Source of the DNA: CALBJU01 sp965247125
GTDB lineage: Bacteria > Bacteroidota > Rhodothermia > Rhodothermales > UBA10348
Length of the DNA: 64,000 nucleotides
Reading direction: 5' to 3'
Assembly (NCBI GenBank): GCA_965247125.1
Contig: CBDFGO010000003.1
Span: 496,001-560,000, forward strand
Part shown: positions 55,064 through 62,957 of the stretch, piece by piece
How positions within the stretch are numbered: position 1 is the stretch's first letter
How the letters are laid out: every line of letters starts with the position of its first letter
Notes under the pieces: model-generated
Told to the model about the DNA's origin: nothing
What the model saw: the letters and a program-made list of their open reading frames with translations, nothing else
The model's database searches: none
Position numbers and translations under genes: made by a program

Positions 55064-56117
55064 CACTGGCCTCCATAACTTGAACGGTCAGAATCCGTGG
55101 GAACGTCACGGGTAGCGTGTGCCAGGACTCGCCGAGGTCTTTGGAGGAATGAACAGTGCCGGAAGTCGTTCCAAAATACACCCCGCACGTAGGCAGCTTG
55201 TCCAGGGCCATCGCGCCGCGCAATACACCTCCGTAAAAGTCGGAGGCAGGCAGTCCGTTGGTCAGAGCATGCCATGAAGCCCCGCTATCCTGGCTTCGGT
55301 AGACACTGCATGCTCCGTCGACCGGCAATCGATATTCGTCCGAATGAAGGGGAAAGGAAAAAAGAGCGCCAGAGTGAGGGTCAACCTCGAGTGGAAAACC
55401 AAACGTAGATGGAAGCCCGGTCTGAATCTCTGCCCACTCTTCGCCACTGTCGGTTGTCATGTACATCCCGCGGTGGTTCTGTTGCCATATTCGGTTTGGA
55501 TTGGCTGGATCCTGGGCGAGCGCGTGAACACAGAATCCGATTTCTTTGTGTTCTTCATCCGGAATAATCTGACTGATTCCCCGGTTTATCGGTCTCCACG
55601 ATGCGTCGGCGTCCGTGGAAACGAATACGCCGACTGCCGAGATACCACACCAGAGTCGGTCTGGATTTGCATCATCCCTGAGAAAGGCGTGGGCACACAA
55701 TCCTCCGGCGCCGGGGTGCCATCCACTTCTCGTGGGATGGCCGTTGAGTCCGGGGACGCCATACCACGAGGCACCTTGATCATCGCTTCTGAAAAGGCCA
55801 GCCTCATCTACACCGGCGTAGTAGGGTTCTGCTCTCGCATCGATGAACCAGATCTGATTCATCTTGATTTCTTCCTCGGGATCGAATGCCGGGCCATCTA
55901 CAACTTGAGTCCATTCCTTCAGATCATCGCTGACTTGGATGGCGGGCCCGAACCAATCTGACGCAGTTCCGGCGAAGTATCGTCCATCTGCGCTTCGCGT
56001 CGCCGTGGTCACCTTCCAGCCTTGAAAATGTGGACCTTCGATATCCCACCGTATGCGGTCATCCGAACGCAGGATGAACGCACCTTTCATCGTGCCGACC
56101 AGTAGCGTGACAGACAT
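55056..56117 (-). CDS. BNR/Asp-box repeat beta-propeller protein (exo-sialidase-like)
   Basis: A 353-residue protein starting MSVTLLVGTMKGAFIL, without a signal peptide, so probably cytoplasmic. Asp-box-like motifs appear near residues 111-118 (SDDQGASW), 167-174 (STDADASW), 222-228 (TDSGEEW), 275-282 (SQDSGASW) and 325-332 (SKDLGESW), marking a six-bladed propeller like those of sialidases. The sialidase catalytic Arg triad and Tyr/Glu pair are not evident, so enzymatic sialidase activity is unlikely. It is coupled to the MoaD-like gene by an 8-bp overlap. ATG 56117 is preferred to 56144. Confidence 0.85.
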   Translation of the reverse strand: MSVTLLVGTMKGAFILRSDDRIRWDIEGPHFQGWKVTTATRSADGRYFAGTASDWFGPAIQVSDDLKEWTQVVDGPAFDPEEEIKMNQIWFIDARAEPYYAGVDEAGLFRSDDQGASWYGVPGLNGHPTRSGWHPGAGGLCAHAFLRDDANPDRLWCGISAVGVFVSTDADASWRPINRGISQIIPDEEHKEIGFCVHALAQDPANPNRIWQQNHRGMYMTTDSGEEWAEIQTGLPSTFGFPLEVDPHSGALFSFPLHSDEYRLPVDGACSVYRSQDSGASWHALTNGLPASDFYGGVLRGAMALDKLPTCGVYFGTTSGTVHSSKDLGESWHTLPVTFPRILTVQVMEASDD

Positions 56118-56289
56118 ATTTTTCCTCTGGATTCTGGATCTCACTCCTCGAACAGGGCTGGAAGCGAATCTTTAGACGGATCTCATGTCCTGGATGAGGG
56201 GTGATTGCTATCCATTATAGCGATTCCGGTCAGAATCGTTGCATCCAATAACTGGTCCGATGCGGTTCGGGCAGTCTGGGCGATTGGAG

Positions 56290-56356
56290 CGGCTGGGGCT
56301 ATCGGGCGGCTGGGGCTATCGGGCGGTTGGGGCTATCGGGCGGCGAGGCTATCTGG
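56290..56356. repeat. 17-bp tandem repeats spanning the end of the iclR-like gene
   Basis: CGGCTGGGGCTATCGGG is present at 56290-56306 and 56307-56323, with one mismatch at 56324-56340. A degenerate 16-bp copy at 56341-56356 includes the stop codon and last codons of the IclR gene (stop CTA on this strand at 56349-56351). Read on the minus strand, each unit repeats a stop-like GATAG after the gene. The array is the counterpart of the 17-bp array at the end of coxC, but the sequences are unrelated. Confidence 0.93.
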
Positions 56357-57137
56357 CTGCGAGAAGATTCGAAAGTTCGGACGCAGCATTGACAACGAGC
56401 TCACCCAGGCGACCAAACGTGTCGGGGCTCAGGCGCTCGTTCGGTCCGCCGATACTCAGAGCGGCAACGCCTAGGCCCATCCGATCTCTCACGGCTGCTC
56501 CGACTGCCACGTATCCTGGTTCGAGTTCTCCAGAAGCAATGGCGTATCCTCGCTCTCGAGTCGCGCGAATATCTGCATGAAGCGCCTCCTTACCTACGAG
56601 TGTTGCGGGCGTGAATCGCCTGCGAGCGTGGCACAACTGTACTTCAAGCGCCTCGTTGGAGAGCTCTGCCAGAAGCGCTTTGCCTGTGGAGGTTGCGAAA
56701 ACCGGCCACCTGGTTCCGACTTCGACCCGTGCTCCCACGATCTGAGAACCAGCCACCTCGTCCAGAATGAGCATCTGACCTTCAACCGGAACTTCGAGTG
56801 ATGCCGTTTCTCCACTCTCTCCGGCAAGGTGCAGGAGCAGCGGTCGGGCGAGAGCCCGGATGTCACTCTTTTGGAGGGCGTGTGCACCGATTGTCAGGGC
56901 AGCAGAGCCAAGTGTGTAGCGGTGTGTCGATGCGTGGTGGGCAACCAGCCCCTCGCTCTCGAGTGCACTGAGGATGCGGTGAGTAGTCGAGGGAGAGAGC
57001 TTCAGGTCGGTAGCAAGCTCGGTGAGTGTGCTTCCCTGCTCTGCAGCAGCAACGGCCTTTAACAGATGAATGGCGCGAATAATGGCTTGAGTGCCCTGAG
57101 GAGCATCGATATGGTGTGACTCGTGAGTCACCGTCAT
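56349..57137 (-). CDS. IclR family transcriptional regulator
   Basis: A 262-residue regulator. The N-terminal winged helix-turn-helix is at about residues 20-80 (LTELATDLKLSPSTTHRILSALESEGLV), and the C-terminal IclR effector-binding domain has LILDEVAGSQIVGARVEVGTRW, PVFATSTGKALLAEL and VAVGAAVRDRMGLGVAALSIGGP. IclR proteins are usually repressors or activators of adjacent catabolic genes. It overlaps the stop of the GcvT-like gene by 4 bp (ATGA). Palindromes at 58410-58434 in the divergent region are plausible binding sites. The ligand is unknown. The 3' end lies in a 17-bp tandem array. Confidence 0.93.
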   Translation of the reverse strand: MTVTHESHHIDAPQGTQAIIRAIHLLKAVAAAEQGSTLTELATDLKLSPSTTHRILSALESEGLVAHHASTHRYTLGSAALTIGAHALQKSDIRALARPLLLHLAGESGETASLEVPVEGQMLILDEVAGSQIVGARVEVGTRWPVFATSTGKALLAELSNEALEVQLCHARRRFTPATLVGKEALHADIRATRERGYAIASGELEPGYVAVGAAVRDRMGLGVAALSIGGPNERLSPDTFGRLGELVVNAASELSNLLAAR

Positions 57138-58327
57138 CCTCGCATTCTGGCTGGACGATAGAATGGTGTTTTTGCGATCCTTGCTGGGACTTTCCTGCGC
57201 TGGAAGTCAATGGTTACTTCCATGAATACTTCGGTGTCGGGTACAGCGAATGCAGCGTCCACCGTAGCAAGGCCGATATACTTTTTCAGCAGGCCCGACC
57301 AGACGCGTGTGGTGACTCGGCCGATGTTAGCCCCGCTACGATCATAAACAGGCACGGGTTCTCTACACGGAGTGGGGGGCAGGTCAGGCATCAGGTCTGC
57401 CTTTCCATAAATTTCTTCGAGCGGTTGCCAACCAATTTCTATTCCGACCACAGATCGCTTCGGTCCTGTAAGTTTTTCCTTTTCGAGTGCCTTCCGCCCG
57501 ACGAAATGTCCCTCCTTGTTCAATTTTACAGCCCATCCCAAGTTGAGTTCATAAGCTGACATTCGATGGCTCGGAATACGGGCTACTTCTGAGCTGACAT
57601 AATCGACATTGATCAAAATGAATCCGGCTTCAACTCTGGAAGTGTCCATGGCTGTCAGGCCGCAGGGAGTTATGTGATATGGAGCGCCCCGTTCTATCAG
57701 TATGTCCCAGACGGTGACTGCGTGCTCGGCGGGGATCCAGATTTCATAGCCGAGATCACCGGTGTAACCCGTTCGGGATATGGTCACAGGCACCGAACCA
57801 ATCTGCCCGTGAGCAAATCGGAAAAACTTCAGGTCATCTATCGGAACGGACGAGACCATTTTCAGGATATCCCTCGAGTTGGGTCCCTGCAGCGAGAGCG
57901 CAGCTGTGGCGTCTGACCGGTCGGTAATGCTTACGTTGAATCCCCGTGAGTTGAGTTCGAGCCATCCAAGGGCCGGCTCGGCAGCGCAGATCTGAAAAGA
58001 GGTTTCGGTATGTCGAAAGATGGTGCCTTCCTGGCGCACCGCACCGTCTGGATCACACCACGGAGTGTAGAGCACCTGACCAATATCCATCTTGGACGTG
58101 TCCTGCGTAACGACACGATTGGTCATCGCTACAGCGTCCGGGCCCGTCACCCAGTATTTGTAGAGGGGCGACACGTCAATAAGAGCCGCCGAGTGTCGGA
58201 TTGCAGCATACTCTGGCTGTGCAAAATCGTTATATGAGTTGGCAACGAAGAATCCCGACCACTGAAGCCAGTCTCGGCTGTGGCAGATTTTTTCGGTTCT
58301 CGGATGAAAAGCGGTTCCAGCTGACAT
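57134..58327 (-). CDS. GcvT-like folate-binding methyltransferase or demethylase, altered active site
   Basis: A 397-residue protein of the glycine-cleavage T-protein fold. The N-terminus has WSGFFVANSYNDFAQPEYAAI; the middle block is LQGPNSRDILKMVSSV; YTGDLGYEIWIPAEHAVTVWD and GLTAMDTSRVEAGFILINVDY follow; the C-terminal barrel starts near KRSVVGIEIG. In canonical T-proteins the block after the NDF region carries Gly-Gly-x-x-Asp-Asp; here it reads GAVRQEGTIF, so the Asp pair is Gln-Glu. That argues against ordinary glycine cleavage. DmdA-like or N-/O-demethylating relatives are possible. It is first in an operon with the IclR gene and diverges from two flavoproteins. Confidence 0.8.
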   Translation of the reverse strand: MSAGTAFHPRTEKICHSRDWLQWSGFFVANSYNDFAQPEYAAIRHSAALIDVSPLYKYWVTGPDAVAMTNRVVTQDTSKMDIGQVLYTPWCDPDGAVRQEGTIFRHTETSFQICAAEPALGWLELNSRGFNVSITDRSDATAALSLQGPNSRDILKMVSSVPIDDLKFFRFAHGQIGSVPVTISRTGYTGDLGYEIWIPAEHAVTVWDILIERGAPYHITPCGLTAMDTSRVEAGFILINVDYVSSEVARIPSHRMSAYELNLGWAVKLNKEGHFVGRKALEKEKLTGPKRSVVGIEIGWQPLEEIYGKADLMPDLPPTPCREPVPVYDRSGANIGRVTTRVWSGLLKKYIGLATVDAAFAVPDTEVFMEVTIDFQRRKVPARIAKTPFYRPARMRG

Positions 58328-58409
58328 TATTAGGGCTGATTAAACGTGAGGTCGAAAATGAGCGTGATCTCGGGATATTGCCGTCTTCCTGCTATTTTCG
58401 TATTCTTGT

Positions 58410-58434
58410 ATTCCGTATTGTGGAATCTATTCCA
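58410..58434. promoter_or_regulatory. Two overlapping IclR-type palindromes (candidate operator)
   Basis: ATTCC-GTATTGT-GGAAT at 58410-58426 is a perfect 5-bp inverted repeat with a 7-base spacer. TGGAAT-CT-ATTCCA at 58421-58434 is a perfect 6-bp inverted repeat with a 2-base spacer. They share the GGAAT half-site. The second resembles the published IclR consensus TGGAAATNATTTCCA. They lie immediately downstream of the minus-strand promoter, where bound regulator would block RNA polymerase. Confidence 0.75.
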
Positions 58435-58462
58435 TAATATGAAACTATTGACAGTTATTCAA
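58434..58462 (-). promoter_or_regulatory. Sigma70-like promoter for the GcvT-IclR operon
   Basis: On the minus strand TTGAAT (58457-58462) and TATTAT (58434-58439) are separated by 17 bp, a good match to a housekeeping -35/-10 pair, although the group's own consensus may differ. It would start transcription about 100 bp upstream of the GcvT-like ATG at 58327. Its -10 touches the operator palindrome, so autoregulation is likely. Confidence 0.6.
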
Positions 58463-58485
58463 TGATTGTTTGACCATTCGGATCA

Positions 58486-58520
58486 CCCCAGTTTTCGATC
58501 AACCCCCAGTTTTCGATCAA
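58486..58520. repeat. 18-bp direct duplication just before a start codon
   Basis: CCCCAGTTTTCGATCAA occurs at 58486-58502 and 58504-58520, with an extra C between, an 18-bp period. The second copy ends two bases before the ATG at 58523 of the first flavoprotein. It keeps the reading frame, which is why an upstream TTG-started frame also stays open. No ribosome binding site is obvious in the duplicated sequence. Confidence 0.9.
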
Positions 58521-58522
58521 CC

Positions 58523-60121
58523 ATGAAGTCGTACGATGTCGTAATTATTGGTGCCGGCCACAACGGCATGATCTGTGGAGCCTATCTGGCTCGCGCAGGC
58601 AAAAAGGTGCTGATTCTTGAACGCCGTCATCTGGTTGGCGGCGCAACGGTCACCGAGGAGATCTATCCGGGATTCAAATACACTGTTTGCTCCTATGTGA
58701 TCAGTCTGCTCAGACCGCAGATCATAGAGGATCTGAATCTTCCCGCGCACGGCCTCGAACTTCTTCCGCTCGACGGCACGCTCACCCCGACCCGCGACGG
58801 CGATTATGTAATGAGATGGCACGATTCTGGAGATACCCGGCGTGAACTCATCCGACATTCGCCGAAAGATGCAGAGGCGTACGAGCGGTTTGCGGAGTTG
58901 ATGTATCATCTGGCCATGACGGTACGTCCGTTGCTCTCGACCGCCGCGCCCAGCGCTACGTCGATGAGCCCCGGCAATCTGAATGATCTCCGCCTTCTGG
59001 CTAAAAAGTTTTCCGTCAAGGAGGACTACCTCTTCGATCTTGCGAAACTCATGACCATGAGTTCGGCCGAGTTTGTGGAACAGTTTTTTGAAACGCCAGC
59101 GCTACTTGGAACGCTTTCTGCTAGCGGAATTATCGGGACGATGTTAGGTCCTCGCTCGCCTGGGTCGGCGTACGTGATGCTGCATCACTATATGGGTGAG
59201 ATCGATGGTCAGTTCAGGGCTTGGGGCCTGCCCCGAGGTGGTATGGGTGGATTCGCCGAAGCCTGTGCCGGTGCGGCGCGCAGCTTTGGTGCGGAAATTC
59301 GTACAGAATGCCCGATCGAGGAGATCATCATCGAAAAAGGTGTAGCACGCGGTGTGATCATCGAGGGCGGCGAAGAGATCCGGGCTGCGACCATTGTTTC
59401 AAGCGTTGACCCGAAACGAACTTTTCAAAAACTGATCGAACCCGAGCACCTGGAGCCCGAGTTTCATAAGAAAATTGCTGCCTACAAGATCCGGGGCTCT
59501 TCCGGGAAAGTGAATCTCTCGCTATCCGGCCTGCCCGAATTTACCTGCCTGGAACCCGTCCGCGCGCGTGGTGAAGATCTTCGGCCGTACCTGTCGGGCG
59601 CGATCTCCATCAGCCCCGATATCGAGTATCTGGAACGGGCTTACGACGATGCCAAATACGGACATTTTTCTAGCAAACCGTTCATGGATGTTGTCATTCC
59701 ATCAATGATAGATCCATCGATGGCACCTCCAGGCCAGCACGTGATGTCAATTTTTGTGGCGTACGCACCATACGATCTGGCAGACGGCCTCCACTGGCCC
59801 GATATCCGAGAGGATTTCGGCGATGCAGTTATTGACACCCTGGCAGAATATGCTCCGAATATTAAGGATCTCATCCTGCACAGACAGGTCGTAACGCCCT
59901 GGGACATTGAACATACTTTTGGGATGACCGAAGGCAACATCTTCCACGGAGAGCTCACCCTCGATCAGCTCTTTTTCCTCCGACCGGTTGCTGGCCAGGA
60001 AGGATTTACGACACCGATCCGGAATCTGTACATGTGCGGTTCGGGAACGCATCCAGGCGGAGGCGTGATGGGAGCGCCCGGCCAACTGGCAGCCAAGCAG
60101 ATTCTGGGAGGCAAACTATGA
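58523..60121 (+). CDS. FAD-dependent oxidoreductase, PYROXD2/phytoene-desaturase-like (first of tandem pair)
   Basis: A 532-residue flavoprotein. The dinucleotide-binding motif is VVIIGAGHNGMICGAYLARAG, followed by LERRHLVGGATVTEEIYPGF. Near the C-terminus LYMCGSGTHPGGGVMGAPG is the second FAD block typical of this family. Members act on carbon-carbon or carbon-nitrogen bonds of unclear substrates and are not carotenoid enzymes in most cases. ATG 58523 gives MKSYDVV; the longer frame to 58466 only adds the duplicated leader. The stop overlaps the start of its paralog (ATGA). It is divergent from the GcvT-IclR operon with a shared control region. Confidence 0.88.
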   Translation: MKSYDVVIIGAGHNGMICGAYLARAGKKVLILERRHLVGGATVTEEIYPGFKYTVCSYVISLLRPQIIEDLNLPAHGLELLPLDGTLTPTRDGDYVMRWHDSGDTRRELIRHSPKDAEAYERFAELMYHLAMTVRPLLSTAAPSATSMSPGNLNDLRLLAKKFSVKEDYLFDLAKLMTMSSAEFVEQFFETPALLGTLSASGIIGTMLGPRSPGSAYVMLHHYMGEIDGQFRAWGLPRGGMGGFAEACAGAARSFGAEIRTECPIEEIIIEKGVARGVIIEGGEEIRAATIVSSVDPKRTFQKLIEPEHLEPEFHKKIAAYKIRGSSGKVNLSLSGLPEFTCLEPVRARGEDLRPYLSGAISISPDIEYLERAYDDAKYGHFSSKPFMDVVIPSMIDPSMAPPGQHVMSIFVAYAPYDLADGLHWPDIREDFGDAVIDTLAEYAPNIKDLILHRQVVTPWDIEHTFGMTEGNIFHGELTLDQLFFLRPVAGQEGFTTPIRNLYMCGSGTHPGGGVMGAPGQLAAKQILGGKL

Positions 60122-61704
60122 GCACCCGATACGACATTGTTGTTGTCGGCGCCGGCATCGACGGACTCATCGCAGCCGCGTATCTAGCGAAAGCCGGTCG
60201 TTCGGTTGTTGTCCTGGAATCCTCAAAAATCGTTGGGGGTGACCACAGAACCGTTGAATTCGCTTCCGGATTCAGCATTCCCGCCGCGTTTGACTCGATC
60301 GAAGCACTCCATCCCTCCATCATTGAGGATTTGAAACTGTCCGCCAATGGGCTCAAGATGATCGAAGGAGGGGGTCGGTTACTGCTCGACAAAGAGGGCT
60401 TCTCGCTGCACATGGACAGCTCGGTTGCCCTCAGCTCACGCGAGCCTATCTCAGATTCGGATAAAAAAGAACTCGGTGATTTGCGAGATTTGCTGCTTGA
60501 GATCAGTCGGGCGCTGAAGCCCGCAATGACCCAGCCGCTCGCAGATCCTACGATGGATAGATTCGCCGGCCTGGCGGACCTCATGCATTTGGGATGGGCA
60601 CTCAGACGGCTGGGGAAGAAGACCATGCCCGAAGCCCTCCGCTACCTTCCCACAAATATCTGCGACGTTACCGATGAGCGATTTGAGAGCGAGGCTCTGA
60701 AGACTCTGATAGCGTCCGAAGCGCTTCGAGGCACCCGGATGGCTCCGCGTTATGACGGCTCGGCGTTTTCACTCCTCCACAAAAATCCGTTCTGGACGGG
60801 AGGTCTCGGCCACTCCTTACGATTTGCAGAAGGCGGCCCGGGCGCGTTTGCCGAGGCGCTGGCTTCGTCCGCGATAGTGGCCGGCGCGAATATTCAGCTG
60901 GAGTCCACGGTGACTTCGGTTCGTGTGAATGGCGATGGATCACACCAAATTGTGCTCACCGATGGAACAGTCATCGAAGCCGGAACCGTCATTTCGACGG
61001 CAGACCCGAAGAGTACACTCCTGGATCTTGTCGGCGCAAGGCACTTGCAGCCAGACCACGTCGAGAAGGCTACACAGATTCGAGGTCGAGGGGCGCTGTC
61101 GATCCTTCGTCTCGCACTGAGCAAATTGCCCACGGTTCCCGGCGCGTCAAAAGGGACTTCTGACGCGCGGTCGATGCTTTCAGGCCGCATTGTGCTCGGA
61201 GCAGAGATCGATGACCTGGAAAGGGCGTTTGACGCGGTCAAATACGGCGAAATACCAGAAACCCCGTTTTTGAGCGCAACCATTCCATCTATCTCAGATC
61301 CTTCGCTCGCTCCAGAGGGACAGCACGTAATGAACGTATGGATTCATTTCACGCCATATGACCTACGTGGCCGCAGCTGGGAGGATTCTTCCGAGGCGCT
61401 TCGCGACCGTGTCATACAGATGCTCGACGAGAGTATGCCTGGATTCGCCAGTTCGGTGCTGCATGCCCAGATATTGACGCCCAAAGACATTGAGGGTGAA
61501 TTTGGCGCTCCCGAGGGATGCCTGGATCATGTCGAGATTTCTCTCGATCAGATTCTGTACATGCGCCCGATGCCGGGATGGTTCAGGTACCGAACGCCAG
61601 TCGACGGGCTCTACATCGCCGGTCCCGGAACGCACCCGGGAGGACAGAGTGGCCTCTCCGGAAAATGTGCCGCCCAGCAGGTTCTTCAGGATCTGAAGAA
61701 CTAA
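60118..61704 (+). CDS. FAD-dependent oxidoreductase, second of tandem pair
   Basis: A 528-residue paralog of the preceding protein. The FAD motif is VVVGAGIDGLIAAAYLAKAG; the C-terminus reads LYIAGPGTHPGGQSGLSGKCAA. Its N-terminal block is VGGDHRTVEFASGF instead of VGGATVTEEIYPGF, and internal regions are clearly diverged, so it probably has a distinct substrate or is a partner subunit. ATG 60118 is inside the preceding stop (ATGA), so both proteins should be made in equal amounts, which suits a heterodimer. The open frame back to 60034 is rejected as overlap. Confidence 0.88.
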   Translation: MSTRYDIVVVGAGIDGLIAAAYLAKAGRSVVVLESSKIVGGDHRTVEFASGFSIPAAFDSIEALHPSIIEDLKLSANGLKMIEGGGRLLLDKEGFSLHMDSSVALSSREPISDSDKKELGDLRDLLLEISRALKPAMTQPLADPTMDRFAGLADLMHLGWALRRLGKKTMPEALRYLPTNICDVTDERFESEALKTLIASEALRGTRMAPRYDGSAFSLLHKNPFWTGGLGHSLRFAEGGPGAFAEALASSAIVAGANIQLESTVTSVRVNGDGSHQIVLTDGTVIEAGTVISTADPKSTLLDLVGARHLQPDHVEKATQIRGRGALSILRLALSKLPTVPGASKGTSDARSMLSGRIVLGAEIDDLERAFDAVKYGEIPETPFLSATIPSISDPSLAPEGQHVMNVWIHFTPYDLRGRSWEDSSEALRDRVIQMLDESMPGFASSVLHAQILTPKDIEGEFGAPEGCLDHVEISLDQILYMRPMPGWFRYRTPVDGLYIAGPGTHPGGQSGLSGKCAAQQVLQDLKN

Positions 61705-61733
61705 ACGGATCGATCCCCTCTTGCGGACGCAGC

Positions 61734-62084
61734 CTATTTCTGAATAAGGCCGACCGGATTGCCCTGGGGGTCGATAATCATGGCGAAGGTCACCTCGCCC
61801 GTTTCAATGGGCGCAATGCGGACTTTCGCTCCGAGAGATTCAGCCTGGCTCACGGCCTCGGCGAGATCGTCCACTTCGACGTAAAAAACGACTTCGGATT
61901 TTCCGTTAGGTTCGTGCCTCACTCCACCTCCGATCGGGCCTGCACTGCCATCTTTGATGAAACCGTACTGCATGTCGCCCTCCCCCCGGTGATCTATCTC
62001 CCACCCGAACAGTTTCGTATAAAACGTCTCCAGCGCAGGACCGTCTGTACCGGCTACCTCGATGTGCACGATTGGATTTCCCAT
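61734..62084 (-). CDS. VOC/glyoxalase superfamily protein
   Basis: A 116-residue protein with two beta-alpha-beta-beta-beta units: IVHIEVAGTDGPALETFYTKLFGWEI and VVFYVEVDDLAEAVSQAESLGAKV, then FAMIIDPQGNPVGLIQK. This is the compact VOC fold seen in many small bacterial proteins; some are metal-dependent isomerases or dioxygenases. Metal ligands are not complete enough to name an activity. The start ATG 62084 is unambiguous. It converges on the FAD oxidoreductase pair with a 29-bp gap and diverges from the pirin gene across 159 bp. Confidence 0.85.
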   Translation of the reverse strand: MGNPIVHIEVAGTDGPALETFYTKLFGWEIDHRGEGDMQYGFIKDGSAGPIGGGVRHEPNGKSEVVFYVEVDDLAEAVSQAESLGAKVRIAPIETGEVTFAMIIDPQGNPVGLIQK

Positions 62085-62243
62085 CTATAAAATCATTAGA
62101 GTCATGAGAATCGATTGTCGGATCGACGGGTTGGATAGGGGGTATATGTCTTCCTCGCCAGTATATACGGTTCCTGAAAGCGTCTGGAAACCCTGTATGC
62201 GCGATGAGTAGGCAAAACTTATCTATTTCTAGCTGAGAATAGC

Positions 62244-62957
62244 ATGAAATCAACACTTGTGAAGGCTGAATCACGGGGACACGCGAATCTGGGATGGCTC
62301 AATTCACACCACTCGTTCAGCTTTGGGAGCTACTATGATCCGTCTCGAACCCACTTTGGGACGCTTCTTGTATTGAACGATGACACTGTGGCGGCGGGTG
62401 GGGGATTTGGGCTGCATCCCCACGACAACATGGAGATTATCTCAATTCCGCTCGACGGTGCTCTTGAGCATGGGGACTCGATGGGCCACACTCAGCAGCT
62501 GCGTGTGGGAGATGTACAGGTGATGAGCGCCGGTACGGGGTTGCAGCACAAGGAATACAATGCGTCCTCGGAGACTCCGGTCTCTTTTCTTCAGATCTGG
62601 ATCACGCCCAGACAGCGAAACACGGAGCCTCGCTACGATCAGAGGAGCTTCAACGCCTCTTTGAGAACCGATCGCGTGCAGCTGCTCGTGTCACCAGATG
62701 GGGAAGAAGAGTCGCTGTTAATCGGTCAGGATGCCTGGATTTCGAGAGTCGATTTGAGTGCGGGAGCCTCAGTCGATTATGACGTACACCGACCCGAAAA
62801 TGGACTATACATTTTTTGCCTCGAAGGGGGTTTGGAAATCGCAGACGCGGTCGTGAGCCAGAGAGATGCGTTAACGGTAGTCGATACCACCGGATTGACC
62901 CTGTCTTCTGTAGCAGGCGCCGAGGTGCTCATTCTCGACGTCCCCATGACCGGTTAG
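62244..62957 (+). CDS. Pirin family protein (YhhW-like)
   Basis: A 237-residue cupin. The N-terminal metal site HPHDNMEIISIPLDG and the ending GTGLQHKEYNAS match pirins with quercetin dioxygenase activity such as YhhW. A second, degenerate cupin is present in the C-terminal half (GLYIFCLEGGLEI). Physiological substrates of bacterial pirins are poorly known. The ATG at 62244 follows a weak purine-rich stretch. The stop overlaps the stop of the converging small gene by 3 bp. Confidence 0.92.
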   Translation: MKSTLVKAESRGHANLGWLNSHHSFSFGSYYDPSRTHFGTLLVLNDDTVAAGGGFGLHPHDNMEIISIPLDGALEHGDSMGHTQQLRVGDVQVMSAGTGLQHKEYNASSETPVSFLQIWITPRQRNTEPRYDQRSFNASLRTDRVQLLVSPDGEEESLLIGQDAWISRVDLSAGASVDYDVHRPENGLYIFCLEGGLEIADAVVSQRDALTVVDTTGLTLSSVAGAEVLILDVPMTG

